From assembly GCA_964579575.1 (NCBI GenBank), contig CAZOGL010000003.1, forward strand, positions 1 through 64,000: a DNA stretch of 64,000 nt, read 5' to 3'. The notes below the pieces were generated by a model. The model was given only the letters and a program-made list of their open reading frames with translations. It was not told where the DNA came from and did no database searches. Shown here one piece after another: positions 24,796 through 33,815 of the stretch. This stretch comes from CAVEFW01 sp964579575 (GTDB taxonomy: Bacteria > Actinomycetota > Coriobacteriia > Coriobacteriales > Eggerthellaceae). Both the position numbers and the translations under genes were made by a program. Each line of letters starts with the position of its first letter. The first letter of the stretch is position 1.

Positions 24796-25164
24796 ATGAT
24801 TCAGATGCAATCCGTGCTCGCAGTGGCCGACAACTCTGGCGCCAAGAAGGTGCAGTGCATCAAGGTCATCGGCGGCTCCAAGCGCCGTTACGCTGGCCTG
24901 GGCGATGTCATCATCTGCAGCGTCAAGGAAGCGATGCCCAACACCAACGTCAAGAAGGGCGACGTTGTCCGCTGCGTAGTCGTTCGCGTGAAGAAGGAAG
25001 TTCGTCGCGCTGACGGTAGCTATATCAAGTTCGACCAGAACGCTGCTGTTCTGATCGGCACCGATGGTGCCCCCCGCGGCACCCGCATCTTCGGGCCTGT
25101 TGCCCGCGAGCTGCGTGAGAAGAAATACATGAAAATCGTGTCTTTGGCACCGGAAACTCTGTAA
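24796..25164 (+). CDS. rplN: 50S ribosomal protein L14
   Basis: 122 residues beginning MIQMQSVLAVADNSGAKKV, ending in IFGPVARELREKKYMKIVSLAPE-type sequence. It forms an inter-subunit bridge. First gene of the spc set, 45 bases after rpsQ. Confidence 0.98.
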   Translation: MIQMQSVLAVADNSGAKKVQCIKVIGGSKRRYAGLGDVIICSVKEAMPNTNVKKGDVVRCVVVRVKKEVRRADGSYIKFDQNAAVLIGTDGAPRGTRIFGPVARELREKKYMKIVSLAPETL

Positions 25165-25177
25165 GGGGGTGCACTAG

Positions 25178-25498
25178 ATGGCTAAGTTGCATGTCAAGAA
25201 GGGCGATAAGGTTAAGGTTATCGCTGGCAAGGACAAGGGCAAGGAGGGCGTAATCCTCCGTGCTTTCCCGAAGAAGGGCCGCGTTGCGGTTGAGAAGGTC
25301 AACATGATCAAGAAGACCGTTCGCCCTACCCCTTCTAATCCCCAAGGTGGCATCACCACCGTCGAGGGCCCGATTGATGCATCCAACGTCCAGTTGGTTT
25401 GCCCCTCCTGCAAGAAGGCTACGCGCGTCAACCGCGTCGTCAATGCTGAGGGCAAGAAGGTTCGCGTCTGCAAGAAGTGCGGCGCAACCATCGAGTAA
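25178..25498 (+). CDS. rplX: 50S ribosomal protein L24
   Basis: 106 residues. KOW motif (KGDKVKVIAGKDKGKEG) near the N-terminus, and a zinc-ribbon-like C-terminus with CPSC and CKKC pairs. An assembly initiator at the tunnel exit. It is followed by a strong hairpin and a 266-base spacer before rplE. Confidence 0.97.
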   Translation: MAKLHVKKGDKVKVIAGKDKGKEGVILRAFPKKGRVAVEKVNMIKKTVRPTPSNPQGGITTVEGPIDASNVQLVCPSCKKATRVNRVVNAEGKKVRVCKKCGATIE

Positions 25499-25502
25499 GT
25501 AA

Positions 25503-25532
25503 AGTTCCGCCGCTCTGAGGGGCGGCGGAACT
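25503..25532 (+). terminator. Perfect 11-bp hairpin after rplX
   Basis: AGTTCCGCCGC (25503-25513) pairs fully with GCGGCGGAACT (25522-25532). There is no U-tract, so it may act as an attenuator, processing site or mRNA stabiliser rather than as a classical terminator. The remaining spacer to 25764 has further GC-rich structure and no supported gene. Confidence 0.55.
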
Positions 25533-25764
25533 GCCGACGTTGCGTAAGTTTTGGGCATCTCGCCTAGCTTTCGAGTTGCCTCCTACCTTTTGCGCTAATA
25601 CGCAATCGAAGGGGTTCTCAAGGTAAGGTGGGACACCTGGATGCTAGCCGCAAACCTATGACATAGGGGTGGCAATACGCACGCGGATGGTTATTTATGA
25701 CCCCGGTCTCCGGGGACGCGAGGTTGGTAATCCCGCGTTTAATTCATCGAAAGAGGTACTGACA

Positions 25765-26310
25765 ATGACTACTCCTCGTTTGAAGGAAAAGTACAAGAAC
25801 GAGATTGTTCCCGCTCTTATCAAGGAGCTCGACATCAAGAACATCAACGACTGCCCGAAGCTCGAGAAGATCGTCGTCAACATGGGTGTTGGCGAGGCCG
25901 CTTCCGACAGCAAGCAGCTTGATGCAGCCATGAACGACATGCGCACGATCACTGGCCAGCAGCCCATGGTTTGCCGCGCCCGCAAGTCCATCGCAGGATT
26001 TAAGATCCGCGAGGGCATGCCGATCGGTTGCAAGGTCACCCTCCGCGGCGACCGCATGTGGGAGTTCTTGGACCGCCTGCTGGCTACAGCCCTGCCTCGC
26101 GTCCGCGACTTCCGTGGCATCCCGACCACCAGCTTTGACGGCCGTGGTAACTACAGCCTCGGCGTCACCGAGCAGCTGATCTTCCCCGAGATCGACTATG
26201 ACAAGGTTGACCGTACTCGTGGTATGGACATCACGTTTGTTACCTCCACCAACGAGAACGCAGAAGCTCTTGCCCTTTTCAAGGCTCTCGGTTTCCCGTT
26301 CAAGAACTAA
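25765..26310 (+). CDS. rplE: 50S ribosomal protein L5
   Basis: 181 residues from ATG 25765 (GAAAGAGG upstream), beginning MTTPRLKEKYKNEIVP. Contains KSIAGFKIREGMPIGCKVTLRGDRMWEF-type sequence and RGMDITFVT. Contacts 5S rRNA. The frame is open about 32 codons further up but those residues are not L5-like. A terminator separates it from the S14 gene. Confidence 0.98.
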   Translation: MTTPRLKEKYKNEIVPALIKELDIKNINDCPKLEKIVVNMGVGEAASDSKQLDAAMNDMRTITGQQPMVCRARKSIAGFKIREGMPIGCKVTLRGDRMWEFLDRLLATALPRVRDFRGIPTTSFDGRGNYSLGVTEQLIFPEIDYDKVDRTRGMDITFVTSTNENAEALALFKALGFPFKN

Positions 26311-26340
26311 TTCTTGTTCTCCTTTCAAGTTACCTATTGA

Positions 26341-26371
26341 ACAATACCCCGTTTTGGGGTATTGTTTTTTT
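26341..26371 (+). terminator. Terminator after rplE
   Basis: ACAATACCCC (26341-26350) pairs with GGGGTATTGT (26356-26365), followed by TTTTTT. Confidence 0.93.
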
Positions 26372-26372
26372 G

Positions 26373-26399
26373 TTTTGCGCTCCAAGGAAAAGCGCAAAA
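26373..26399 (+). promoter_or_regulatory. Second hairpin before the S14 gene
   Basis: TTTTGCGCT (26373-26381) pairs with AGCGCAAAA (26391-26399), placed between the terminator and the S14 ribosome site (AGAAGGAA). It may control read-through or translation. Confidence 0.55.
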
Positions 26400-26427
26400 T
26401 AAGTAAGGAAAAGAAAGAAGGAAATGC

Positions 26428-26613
26428 ATGGCTAAGAAATCGATGATCGCCAAGGCCAAGCGTGAGCCGAAGTTTTCGACTCGCGAGCATAACCGTTGCA
26501 GCCGTTGCGGCCGCCCCCGTGCTTACTATCGTAAGTTCGGTCTGTGCCGTATCTGCCTGCGCGAGTTGGCAAACAAAGGCGAACTGCCCGGCGTTACCAA
26601 GGCTTCCTGGTAA
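26428..26613 (+). CDS. rpsZ: 30S ribosomal protein S14, zinc type
   Basis: 61 residues with both zinc pairs (C24xxC27, C40xxC43) and the type-Z ending LPGVTKASW. The zinc-free longer paralogue is not in this window. Isolated between a terminator upstream and a 100-base leader downstream. Confidence 0.97.
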   Translation: MAKKSMIAKAKREPKFSTREHNRCSRCGRPRAYYRKFGLCRICLRELANKGELPGVTKASW

Positions 26614-26714
26614 GAAGTACGTGACGCGTTAGGGTGTGCTCTTTGTATAGGCGGAGGCGTTAAGGGCGCCGACGAACCAGACGAAGAAGCTCATCACGAA
26701 CCAAAGGAGAAAAA

Positions 26715-27113
26715 ATGAGCATGACCGATCCTATTGCAGACATGCTTACGCGTGTGCGTAATGCTCAGTCTGCCGGCAAGCCGAAGGCTACGATGCCTTC
26801 TTCCAAGAAGCTTGTCGAAATCGCTCGCATCATGGCCCAGGAGGGATATGTTGCGGGTTACGAGGTGATCGACGGCGAGCCCCGCGCTACGCTCGAGATC
26901 ACTTTGAAGTACGGTGCAAAGAAGGCGAAGACCATCAAGGGCATCAAGCGCATCTCTAAGCCGGGCTTGCGTATTTACGCTGGCAAGGACGATTTGCCTC
27001 GCGTTCTCGGTGGACTCGGCACCGCAATCATCTCTACAAGCAACGGCGTTATGACCGACCGCGACGCTCGCAAGAAGGGCATCGGCGGCGAGGTTGTCGC
27101 TTACATCTGGTAG
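26715..27113 (+). CDS. rpsH: 30S ribosomal protein S8
   Basis: 132 residues beginning MSMTDPIADMLTRVRNAQ and ending with GIGGEVVAYIW. S8 is a central-domain binder and in other bacteria the repressor of the spc operon. The 101-base leader before it is a plausible site for such control. Confidence 0.97.
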   Translation: MSMTDPIADMLTRVRNAQSAGKPKATMPSSKKLVEIARIMAQEGYVAGYEVIDGEPRATLEITLKYGAKKAKTIKGIKRISKPGLRIYAGKDDLPRVLGGLGTAIISTSNGVMTDRDARKKGIGGEVVAYIW

Positions 27114-27132
27114 GAAAGGAAGGTAGATAGAT

Positions 27133-27675
27133 ATGTCTCGTATCGGCAAGCTGCCTATTACCGTTCCTGCAGGTGTTGAGGTCAAAATTGACGGCAATAC
27201 CGTGACGGTGAAGGGCCCCAAGGGCGAGCTCACCCGCACGTTCCAAAGCATGATGACAATCAAGCAGGAGGGCGACGTCATAACCGTCGAGCGTCCTGAT
27301 GATACCCGTGAGGCCAAGAGCTATCACGGCCTGACCCGTACGCTTCTCGCCAACATGGTCGAGGGTGTTTCCAAGGGTTACTCCAAGAAGTTGGAAATGG
27401 TTGGCGTTGGCTACCGTGCAGCTCTCAAGGGCGATACCCTCGAGATGCAGTTGGGATTTTCCCACCCCGTCCTCGTCAAAGCTCCCGAAGGCATCACCTT
27501 CGAGGTTCCGACTCAAACCCAGATCGTTGTTTCTGGCGCAGACAAGGAGCAGGTAGGACAAGTCGCAGCAAATATCCGTGCATGGCGTAAGCCTGAGCCT
27601 TACAAGGGCAAGGGAATCCGCTACGAGGGCGAGCGTGTCCGTCGTAAGCTGGGCAAGGCCGCCAAGAGCGACTAA
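27133..27675 (+). CDS. rplF: 50S ribosomal protein L6
   Basis: 180 residues beginning MSRIGKLPITVPAGVEV and ending PEPYKGKGIRYEGE plus a basic tail. Located near the sarcin-ricin loop. Confidence 0.98.
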   Translation: MSRIGKLPITVPAGVEVKIDGNTVTVKGPKGELTRTFQSMMTIKQEGDVITVERPDDTREAKSYHGLTRTLLANMVEGVSKGYSKKLEMVGVGYRAALKGDTLEMQLGFSHPVLVKAPEGITFEVPTQTQIVVSGADKEQVGQVAANIRAWRKPEPYKGKGIRYEGERVRRKLGKAAKSD

Positions 27676-27703
27676 AGACGTAAGGACTAAGTGAGGATAA
27701 GTT

Positions 27704-28072
27704 ATGAATAAACTTAAGAAGAAGGCTGCAAAGCTCCGCCGCCGCCACACGCGCGTCCGCGGTAAGGTTTCTGGCACTCCCGCACGTCCGCGTCTGTGCG
27801 TGACCCGCAGCAACAACAACATCTATGTTCAACTTGTCGATGACAAGGCTGGCAAGACCCTCTTGGGCGTTTCCACCCTTGGCCCCGACTTCAAGGCAAC
27901 CGGCAAGCGCGGCTCCAACATTGAGGGCGCAGCCGAGTTCGGCTCCATTGTGGGCAAGAAGTGCCTCGAGGCTGGTATCGACACTATCGTATTCGACCGC
28001 GGCGGCAACCTCTATCATGGTCGCGTTAAGGCTTTGGCTGAGGCAGCCCGCGAAGCTGGTCTGAAATTCTAG
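27704..28072 (+). CDS. rplR: 50S ribosomal protein L18
   Basis: 122 residues. The basic N-terminus (KLRRRHTRVRGKVSGT), RPRLCVTRSNNNIYVQ, and the C-terminal YHGRVKALAEAAREAGLKF are typical. 5S rRNA binder. Confidence 0.97.
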   Translation: MNKLKKKAAKLRRRHTRVRGKVSGTPARPRLCVTRSNNNIYVQLVDDKAGKTLLGVSTLGPDFKATGKRGSNIEGAAEFGSIVGKKCLEAGIDTIVFDRGGNLYHGRVKALAEAAREAGLKF

Positions 28073-28089
28073 AAGGGATAGGTAGTCTT

Positions 28090-28614
28090 ATGGCTCGTAA
28101 CAACAAGCAGGAGAACGCCGCAGTCCCTGAGCTTCAGGAGCGCGTCGTCTACATCAATCGCGTCGCTAAGACCGTCAAGGGTGGTCGCCGCATGGCTCTC
28201 ACCGCTCTCGTGGTCGTCGGCGACGGCAATGGCAACGTTGGCGTTGGCATGGGTAAGTCCCAGGAAGTCCCCACCGCTATCCGCAAGGGTACTGAGGATG
28301 CCAAGAAGAACATGTTCCACGTTTCCATGACCGCAGAGCACACCATTCCCCATGAGACCATCGGCGAGTTCGGCGCAGGCCGCGTCCTGATGAAGCCGGC
28401 TGTTCCCGGTACTGGTGTTATGGCTGGTGGCCCGGTCCGTGCAATCATGGAGCTCGCAGGTATCACCGACGTTATCACTAAGTCTTTGGGCACCGACAAC
28501 GCCATGAACATCGTCAAGGCTGCTGCCGAGGGCTTGAAGAACATCGAGACCCCGCAGGATGTCGCAGCCCGTCGCGACCTTTCCGTTGCCGAGGTCTTTG
28601 GCTGGAAGGAGTAA
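28090..28614 (+). CDS. rpsE: 30S ribosomal protein S5
   Basis: 174 residues with VGDGNGNVGVGMGKSQEVP and the C-terminal NAMNIVKAAAEGL. Acts in decoding accuracy. Followed by rpmD after three bases. Confidence 0.98.
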   Translation: MARNNKQENAAVPELQERVVYINRVAKTVKGGRRMALTALVVVGDGNGNVGVGMGKSQEVPTAIRKGTEDAKKNMFHVSMTAEHTIPHETIGEFGAGRVLMKPAVPGTGVMAGGPVRAIMELAGITDVITKSLGTDNAMNIVKAAAEGLKNIETPQDVAARRDLSVAEVFGWKE

Positions 28615-28617
28615 GTC

Positions 28618-28803
28618 ATGGCTGAGAAGACTCTTCGCGTGACCCAGGTCCGCAGCGCAATCGGCCGCAAGGCTGATCAGGGCAAGACCCTGAAGGCACT
28701 GGGTCTTGGCAAGATCGGCCGAACGGTCGAGCAGGTCGACAACCCCAGCGTTCGTGGCATGATCTTTAAGGTTAAGCACCTCGTCGAGGTTGAGGAGATC
28801 TAA
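28618..28803 (+). CDS. rpmD: 50S ribosomal protein L30
   Basis: 61 residues with RSAIGRKADQGKTLKALGLGK, the short bacterial form. Last gene before a 149-base spacer. Confidence 0.97.
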   Translation: MAEKTLRVTQVRSAIGRKADQGKTLKALGLGKIGRTVEQVDNPSVRGMIFKVKHLVEVEEI

Positions 28804-28886
28804 ATCTCCCTTTGAACGATCTTTGAAACATTGCTTAACGGCGTGTCCAAAACAGGGCATGCCGCTGGCATGTTCGATAGAAGTTA

Positions 28887-28926
28887 GCTGACGGCGAGCT
28901 GTCAGCAGGGAGGTCATGAGGACCTC
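28887..28926 (+). promoter_or_regulatory. Two leader hairpins before rplO
   Basis: GCTGAC/GTCAGC (28887-28906) and GAGGTC/GACCTC (28910-28926). No U-tract; perhaps a leader that separates the control of rplO-secY from the upstream ribosomal genes. Confidence 0.45.
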
Positions 28927-28952
28927 TCACTAGCGAAATTAGGAGTAATAAC

Positions 28953-29402
28953 ATGGAATTGAAGGATTTGAAGCCTGCTGTTGGTTCTCGTACCAATCGT
29001 AAGCGCAAGGGCCGCGGTCCCGCTTCCGGTAACGGCAAGACTGCCGGTCGTGGTCTGAACGGTCAGAAGTCTCGCGCTGGCGGCGGCAAGAGCAACGGTT
29101 TCGAGGGTGGCCAGACTCCGCTGGCACGCCGCCTCCCGAAGCTTCCTGGCTTTACCAATATCAATCGTGTCGAGTATGTGCCCGTCAACGTCTCCCGTAT
29201 TGAGGAGAAGTACGAGGCTGGCGAGACTGTCAACGGTGAGACCCTGAAGGCAAAGGGCATCATCAAGCACGCTGATGATCTTGTTAAGGTTCTTGGCGAC
29301 GGTGAGATTACCAAGGCCGTTACGGTAAGTGTTGATAAGGTTTCTGCTTCTGCTAAGGCAAAAATTGAGGCAGCTGGAGGAAAGGTCGAAGAGCCTTGCT
29401 AA
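28953..29402 (+). CDS. rplO: 50S ribosomal protein L15
   Basis: 149 residues with the glycine-rich basic N-terminus (RKRKGRGPASGNGKTAGRG). The stop overlaps the secY start by seven bases, which implies translational coupling. Confidence 0.97.
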   Translation: MELKDLKPAVGSRTNRKRKGRGPASGNGKTAGRGLNGQKSRAGGGKSNGFEGGQTPLARRLPKLPGFTNINRVEYVPVNVSRIEEKYEAGETVNGETLKAKGIIKHADDLVKVLGDGEITKAVTVSVDKVSASAKAKIEAAGGKVEEPC

Positions 29403-30667
29403 GGTCAATTGTCGATGCATTTAAGGTACCTGAGCTGAGGAAGAAAATTCTCTTCACTCTCGCTATCTTGGCGCTCTATCGCCTCGGTGCCTACATCCCG
29501 GTACCGGGCATCCCGTTTAGGGAGTTTGCAGACTCGTTCTCAAACTCGGGCGTTGCCATGACGATGCTAGACCTGTTCACTGGTGGCGCTTTGTCCAACT
29601 TCTCAGTGTTTTCCTTGGGTATCATGCCCTACATCACCGCATCCATCATCATGCAGTTGATGCAGAGCGTTATTCCCGCCGTTGGTCGTTGGGCCAAGGA
29701 GGGTGAGACGGGCCGTCGCCGCATAACGCAGGTGACCCGTTGGCTGACCCTCGGTCTTGGCCTTATCAACGCTGTCGGTTACTTGCTTTTGTTCAAGTCT
29801 TCCGCATACGGCGTTGTCTTTAGCGACCAAGTTCCCGAGATGATCACGAACATCCTTGTCGTCTTCACGCTCGTTGCTGGTACCGCCTTCATCATGTGGA
29901 TGGGCGAGCTTATTACGCAGCGCGGCATCGGCAACGGCATGTCCCTCATCATCTTCGTGAGCATCGTGTCCCGCGTGCCCTCTGCAATCTTCTCGTCTGC
30001 GACGACCGGTACCATGGGCATCGCTTTCACGGTTCTCATCCTCGTGATCGTTCTTCTCTGCATCCCTGCCATCATCTACGTTGAGCGCGCTCAGCGTCGT
30101 ATCCCTGTCAACTACGCAAAGCGTATCCAGGGTCGTCAGATGGTCGGCGGGCAGAACACCTACATTCCGCTGAAGGTGAACTCCGCGGGCGTTATCCCTA
30201 TCATCTTCGCGAGCTGCATCCTGTACTTCCCGGCACAGCTTGCTGCTCTGTTCAACGCGGATTGGCTGACCATTTTTGCTAACTGGTGCACCACCGGTTG
30301 GCTGAACTGGATTCTCAACGTCGTCCTGATCGTCTTCTTCGCGTACTTCTACACCTCCATGGTGTTCAATCCGGAGGAGACCTCTGACCAGATTCGCAAG
30401 CAGGGTGGCTACATCCCTGGTGTGCGTCCTGGTTCCAACACCGTTGAGTACATCAAGAACGTCATCCGTCGCGTGACGTTGCCTGGCGGTATCTTCATCG
30501 CCTGCATCGCGGTCATCCCGACGATCATCTTCTACTTCACCGACAACACCCTCATCCAGTCTTTCGGTGGCACCTCCATCCTGATCATGATTGGCGTTGC
30601 CCTTGACACCATGAGCAAGGTTGAGTCTCAGTTGAAGATGTACAACTACGATGGCTTCTTCAAGTAG
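29396..30667 (+). CDS. secY: Protein translocase channel subunit SecY
   Basis: 423 residues with about ten transmembrane helices. It starts with TTG 29396 inside the rplO end, behind GGAGGAAAGG. Typical parts are GAYIPVPGI, the plug-region sequence, GGQNTYIPLKVNSAGVIPIIFAS and RPGSNTVEYI. It forms the Sec channel with SecE (encoded at 53067). adk follows, but with its own promoter. Confidence 0.97.
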   Translation: MLRSIVDAFKVPELRKKILFTLAILALYRLGAYIPVPGIPFREFADSFSNSGVAMTMLDLFTGGALSNFSVFSLGIMPYITASIIMQLMQSVIPAVGRWAKEGETGRRRITQVTRWLTLGLGLINAVGYLLLFKSSAYGVVFSDQVPEMITNILVVFTLVAGTAFIMWMGELITQRGIGNGMSLIIFVSIVSRVPSAIFSSATTGTMGIAFTVLILVIVLLCIPAIIYVERAQRRIPVNYAKRIQGRQMVGGQNTYIPLKVNSAGVIPIIFASCILYFPAQLAALFNADWLTIFANWCTTGWLNWILNVVLIVFFAYFYTSMVFNPEETSDQIRKQGGYIPGVRPGSNTVEYIKNVIRRVTLPGGIFIACIAVIPTIIFYFTDNTLIQSFGGTSILIMIGVALDTMSKVESQLKMYNYDGFFK

Positions 30668-30700
30668 TCTGACCGCTTCTTGTTAAAGAAGTGAACTAAC

Positions 30701-30735
30701 ACGGGGGGCGAGGAAACTTGCCTCCCGTATTTTGT
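30701..30735 (+). terminator. Terminator after secY
   Basis: ACGGGGGGC pairs with GCCTCCCGT (30720-30728), then ATTTTG. Confidence 0.85.
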
Positions 30736-30741
30736 TATAAT
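30733..30741 (+). promoter_or_regulatory. Extended -10 promoter for adk
   Basis: TGTTATAAT is a perfect extended -10 (TGnTATAAT), directly behind the secY terminator, with about 100 bases of leader to adk. Confidence 0.6.
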
Positions 30742-30850
30742 AAATAGTCGCGGCCTTCGCACTCGACTTACTGCGTGCCGCATATAGATGCTTTTTTGCA
30801 GATGATGTGTTTCAGCCAGATTATCTGCCACTCCGTTCTTGGGAGGATCA

Positions 30851-31477
30851 ATGAATATCGTTCTTTTGGGCGCTCCGGGTGCCGGTAAGGGTACCCAGGC
30901 TGCAAAACTCGTCGAGGAGTTTAACCTTCCCCACATCTCCACCGGCGACATGTTGCGTGCCGCCGTCAAGGAAGGCACCGAGCTCGGCAAGACCGCGAAG
31001 GGATACATGGACTCAGGCGAGCTTGTTCCTGACGACGTCATCATCGGGCTTGTCAGCGAGCGTCTTTCCAACCCTGACACCAACGCCGGTTTCATCTTGG
31101 ATGGCTTTCCTCGCTCCTCTGGACAGGCGGTTGCCCTTGATGTCGAGCTTTCCAAGCTTGGCCGTCCGTTGGATGCCGCTCTTCTCGTGGATGTCGCGCC
31201 TGACGTCATCGTGAAGCGCCTGACGTCCCGTCGCCTTTGCAGGGATTGCGGCTTTATCGGCAATGCCGGTGACGCTGTGTGTCCGAAATGCGGTGGTGAG
31301 ATGTATCAACGCGACGACGACAACGAGACCACGGTTCGCAACCGTCTCGATGTCTACGAGCGCTCTACCGCTCCGTTGATCGACTATTATCGCGGTTGTG
31401 ACCTGCTTGTCACCGTTGACGGCGATCGCGATCCGGAGGTTGTTTACGCGGACGTGAAGACGGCGCTTGGCAAATAA
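30851..31477 (+). CDS. adk: Adenylate kinase
   Basis: The 208-residue enzyme converts AMP + ATP to 2 ADP. P-loop GAPGAGKGTQ, the DGFPRS motif and a LID with four cysteines (CRDC ... CPKC) that should bind structural zinc. ATG 30851 with GGGAGGA upstream was chosen over an in-frame GTG/TTG-type start. The usual followers (infA, rpmJ, rpsM, rpoA) are absent here. Confidence 0.97.
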   Translation: MNIVLLGAPGAGKGTQAAKLVEEFNLPHISTGDMLRAAVKEGTELGKTAKGYMDSGELVPDDVIIGLVSERLSNPDTNAGFILDGFPRSSGQAVALDVELSKLGRPLDAALLVDVAPDVIVKRLTSRRLCRDCGFIGNAGDAVCPKCGGEMYQRDDDNETTVRNRLDVYERSTAPLIDYYRGCDLLVTVDGDRDPEVVYADVKTALGK

Positions 31478-31587
31478 GTCGCAACGAGTCACAACTTGTA
31501 TCGACTATGAGGTCTCGTCGGTTTGGCGGGGCCTCATTTTCTTGTCTCTTTTGGCGCTATGCTGCGGTTGCTTCCCCTTGCATCTTC

Positions 31588-31593
31588 TATAAT
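31588..31593 (+). promoter_or_regulatory. -10 element directly before a start codon (leaderless mRNA likely)
   Basis: A perfect TATAAT ends seven bases before ATG 31601. Transcription would begin at or next to the A of the start codon, and no ribosome site is present. Confidence 0.65.
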
Positions 31594-31600
31594 TTGAGGC

Positions 31601-33778
31601 ATGCCGAGCGTTCGAGAAAACATAGCCTACGTGGAGAAGCGTTACCTGAAGCGCCATGCTTCGGGTATCAAGCACTATGTCAAGGTGTTTCTTGTCCTGC
31701 TTGCCGTGGCATTGGCCCTCGAATGCTTCGTGTTCAACTTCAACTTCTTCAAGTCCCTTGGCTACAAAGAAAAAAGCCTCATGAACAAAATCGAGTTGAC
31801 GAAGGACGAGGACGGGACATTCCTCCTTACCGAGGTTAACTCGACCCTTGAGTTCTCGCACATCAACGAGAAGGTGTATGACGTATATATCAAGCTCGAC
31901 TCCGGTCAAAATGCGCAGTTGCTCACGTTCAAGATTAACTTCACGGACGCGGCCCACGAGACGTACTTCGATTCCACGGAATACACCGAGGGTATTCCTG
32001 AAGCCAGCGTCTCGACCACCTCGTCTCGCAGCCAGATCATCAACCTCAACACCTCGGGTGACATGGGGAGCCTTCGTATCCAATTACTCAGCGACGACGT
32101 GTCCTATCCCGTCAAGATCAAGGACGTCGTTCTCAATGCGAAACATCCCTTTGACTTCGTCGTGTGGCGCTTCGGTCTCGTCTATCTGCTCTTGATACTC
32201 GGGTATGCCTTCAGGCCGCGATCCTCCCTCTATTCCTTCCGTATCGTGGAGAACCCTGTGGTGTCGAAGACCACGATTGTGTTTACCATGGTGGTGGAGA
32301 TCGCGCTCGTGAGTTCTTTCCTGTTGTTTGGTTCAAACCTCGTAGGGGTCGCCACGGAGAGCTACAACTACGGTTCTTGGGACGGCAAGAGCTTCGTCAA
32401 CACCTTTGAGGTCGGCGGCGACAACGCCCAACAATACGCTGAGCTTGCCCGCGCGATGGCGCATGGACAACTCTACCTTGACCAAGAACCGCCCCAATGG
32501 CTCCAAGACATGGACAACCCATACGACAACGGCGCCCGTAACGAGTTGCAAAAACAAACGGGGGAGTCGTATCTGTTCGATGTCGCGTACTACGACGGGC
32601 ACTACTATGTCTATTTCGGGGTTGTCCCTGTCGTCTTGTTCTACCTGCCGTTCTACTTGGTGACGGGGGCGAACTTCCCCTCGGCTATAGGCGTGCTCAT
32701 AATGCTCGCTCTGTTCATTGCCGGGTGCACCGTGTTGCTCGACCGGTTTGCCCGTTACCATTTCAAGCGGGTGAGCTTGGGATTGTATCTGTTGTTGCAG
32801 ATACCGCTCGTCATGTGTTGCGGCATCATGTATCTTGCCAAGTTCCCCACGTTCTACTCGTTGCCGATTGCGTGCGCGTTGGCGTTTTCGGTTTGGGGCA
32901 TCTACTTTTGGATGAAAGGACGCACCGCCGAGGTGCGTTGGGGATGGTTCTTGGCGGGCAGCCTTTGCATGGCTCTCGTCGCCGGTTGTCGTCCGCAATT
33001 CGTGTTGCTTTCATGTCTGGCCTTCCCCTTGTTTTGGCGACCCTATATCAAGGAAAAGCGCATCCTCACGAGGAAGGGCGCCTTCGAGTTCATTTGCCTT
33101 ATCGCCCCCTACTTTGTCGTTGCTGCCGGCATCATGCTGTACAACTACGCGCGGTTCGGCAGCTTCTTTGATTTCGGCGCGAACTACAATCTGACGGTCA
33201 ACGACATGACGAAGCGCGGGTGGAACATCGGACGCTTGGCACCCGCCATCTTTGCGTACTTCCTCCAACCGGCCAACGTTGTGGGGGTGTTCCCCTTTAT
33301 CCAACCCACCGAGTTCGCTACGACCTATATGGGGCAGACCATCAAGGAGACCACGTTTGGTGGTGTCTTTGCGTGCTTGCCGATCCTTTGGACCTTGGCT
33401 TTCACGGGCCCGATCATCAAGATGCGTATCAAGGCGCGTTCGACCCACACAATCGCGGGTGTCATTGGCGTTTTGCTCGGCAGCGCGCTTCTCATCGCCC
33501 TGCTTGACGCAGAGATGGCCGGCATCTTGCAACGTTACTACGCCGATTTCAGCTTCATGCTTCTCATCGCCACGGTGTTGTTGGTCTTTATTGCCAACGA
33601 GAACCTCGAAGAGAACACGAAGTTGCGGCGGTATCTTATGGACGGGCTGCTCGTGGCGGTGGCGGTCAGCGTCGCGTACATCTTCATGATGTCTCTTGCG
33701 CCTGAGACCGGTTGGTACTCTGATGTGTATGATTGGGCGTATCAAAATTTCATTGCGACAATGCTGTTTTGGACATAA
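31601..33778 (+). CDS. Polytopic membrane protein, putative GT-C-like glycosyltransferase
   Basis: The 725-residue protein has one N-terminal transmembrane helix (about 26-48), an extracytoplasmic beta-rich segment (about 60-180), and then some ten to eleven more helices. The segment GGDNAQQYAELARAMAHGQLYLDQ (about 273-296; only partly conserved) resembles the first-loop acidic region of GT-C enzymes of the PMT/ArnT kind, followed by YYDGHYYVYFG. Polyprenyl-linked sugar transfer to envelope polymers is plausible but not shown. It is not part of an obvious polysaccharide cluster; nagB follows 37 bases later. Weak copies of AACG(T/A)ATAGG follow the stop. Confidence 0.6.
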   Translation: MPSVRENIAYVEKRYLKRHASGIKHYVKVFLVLLAVALALECFVFNFNFFKSLGYKEKSLMNKIELTKDEDGTFLLTEVNSTLEFSHINEKVYDVYIKLDSGQNAQLLTFKINFTDAAHETYFDSTEYTEGIPEASVSTTSSRSQIINLNTSGDMGSLRIQLLSDDVSYPVKIKDVVLNAKHPFDFVVWRFGLVYLLLILGYAFRPRSSLYSFRIVENPVVSKTTIVFTMVVEIALVSSFLLFGSNLVGVATESYNYGSWDGKSFVNTFEVGGDNAQQYAELARAMAHGQLYLDQEPPQWLQDMDNPYDNGARNELQKQTGESYLFDVAYYDGHYYVYFGVVPVVLFYLPFYLVTGANFPSAIGVLIMLALFIAGCTVLLDRFARYHFKRVSLGLYLLLQIPLVMCCGIMYLAKFPTFYSLPIACALAFSVWGIYFWMKGRTAEVRWGWFLAGSLCMALVAGCRPQFVLLSCLAFPLFWRPYIKEKRILTRKGAFEFICLIAPYFVVAAGIMLYNYARFGSFFDFGANYNLTVNDMTKRGWNIGRLAPAIFAYFLQPANVVGVFPFIQPTEFATTYMGQTIKETTFGGVFACLPILWTLAFTGPIIKMRIKARSTHTIAGVIGVLLGSALLIALLDAEMAGILQRYYADFSFMLLIATVLLVFIANENLEENTKLRRYLMDGLLVAVAVSVAYIFMMSLAPETGWYSDVYDWAYQNFIATMLFWT

Positions 33779-33815
33779 CGTATAGGCACAACGAATAGGG
33801 TTACAAGGAGTATTC

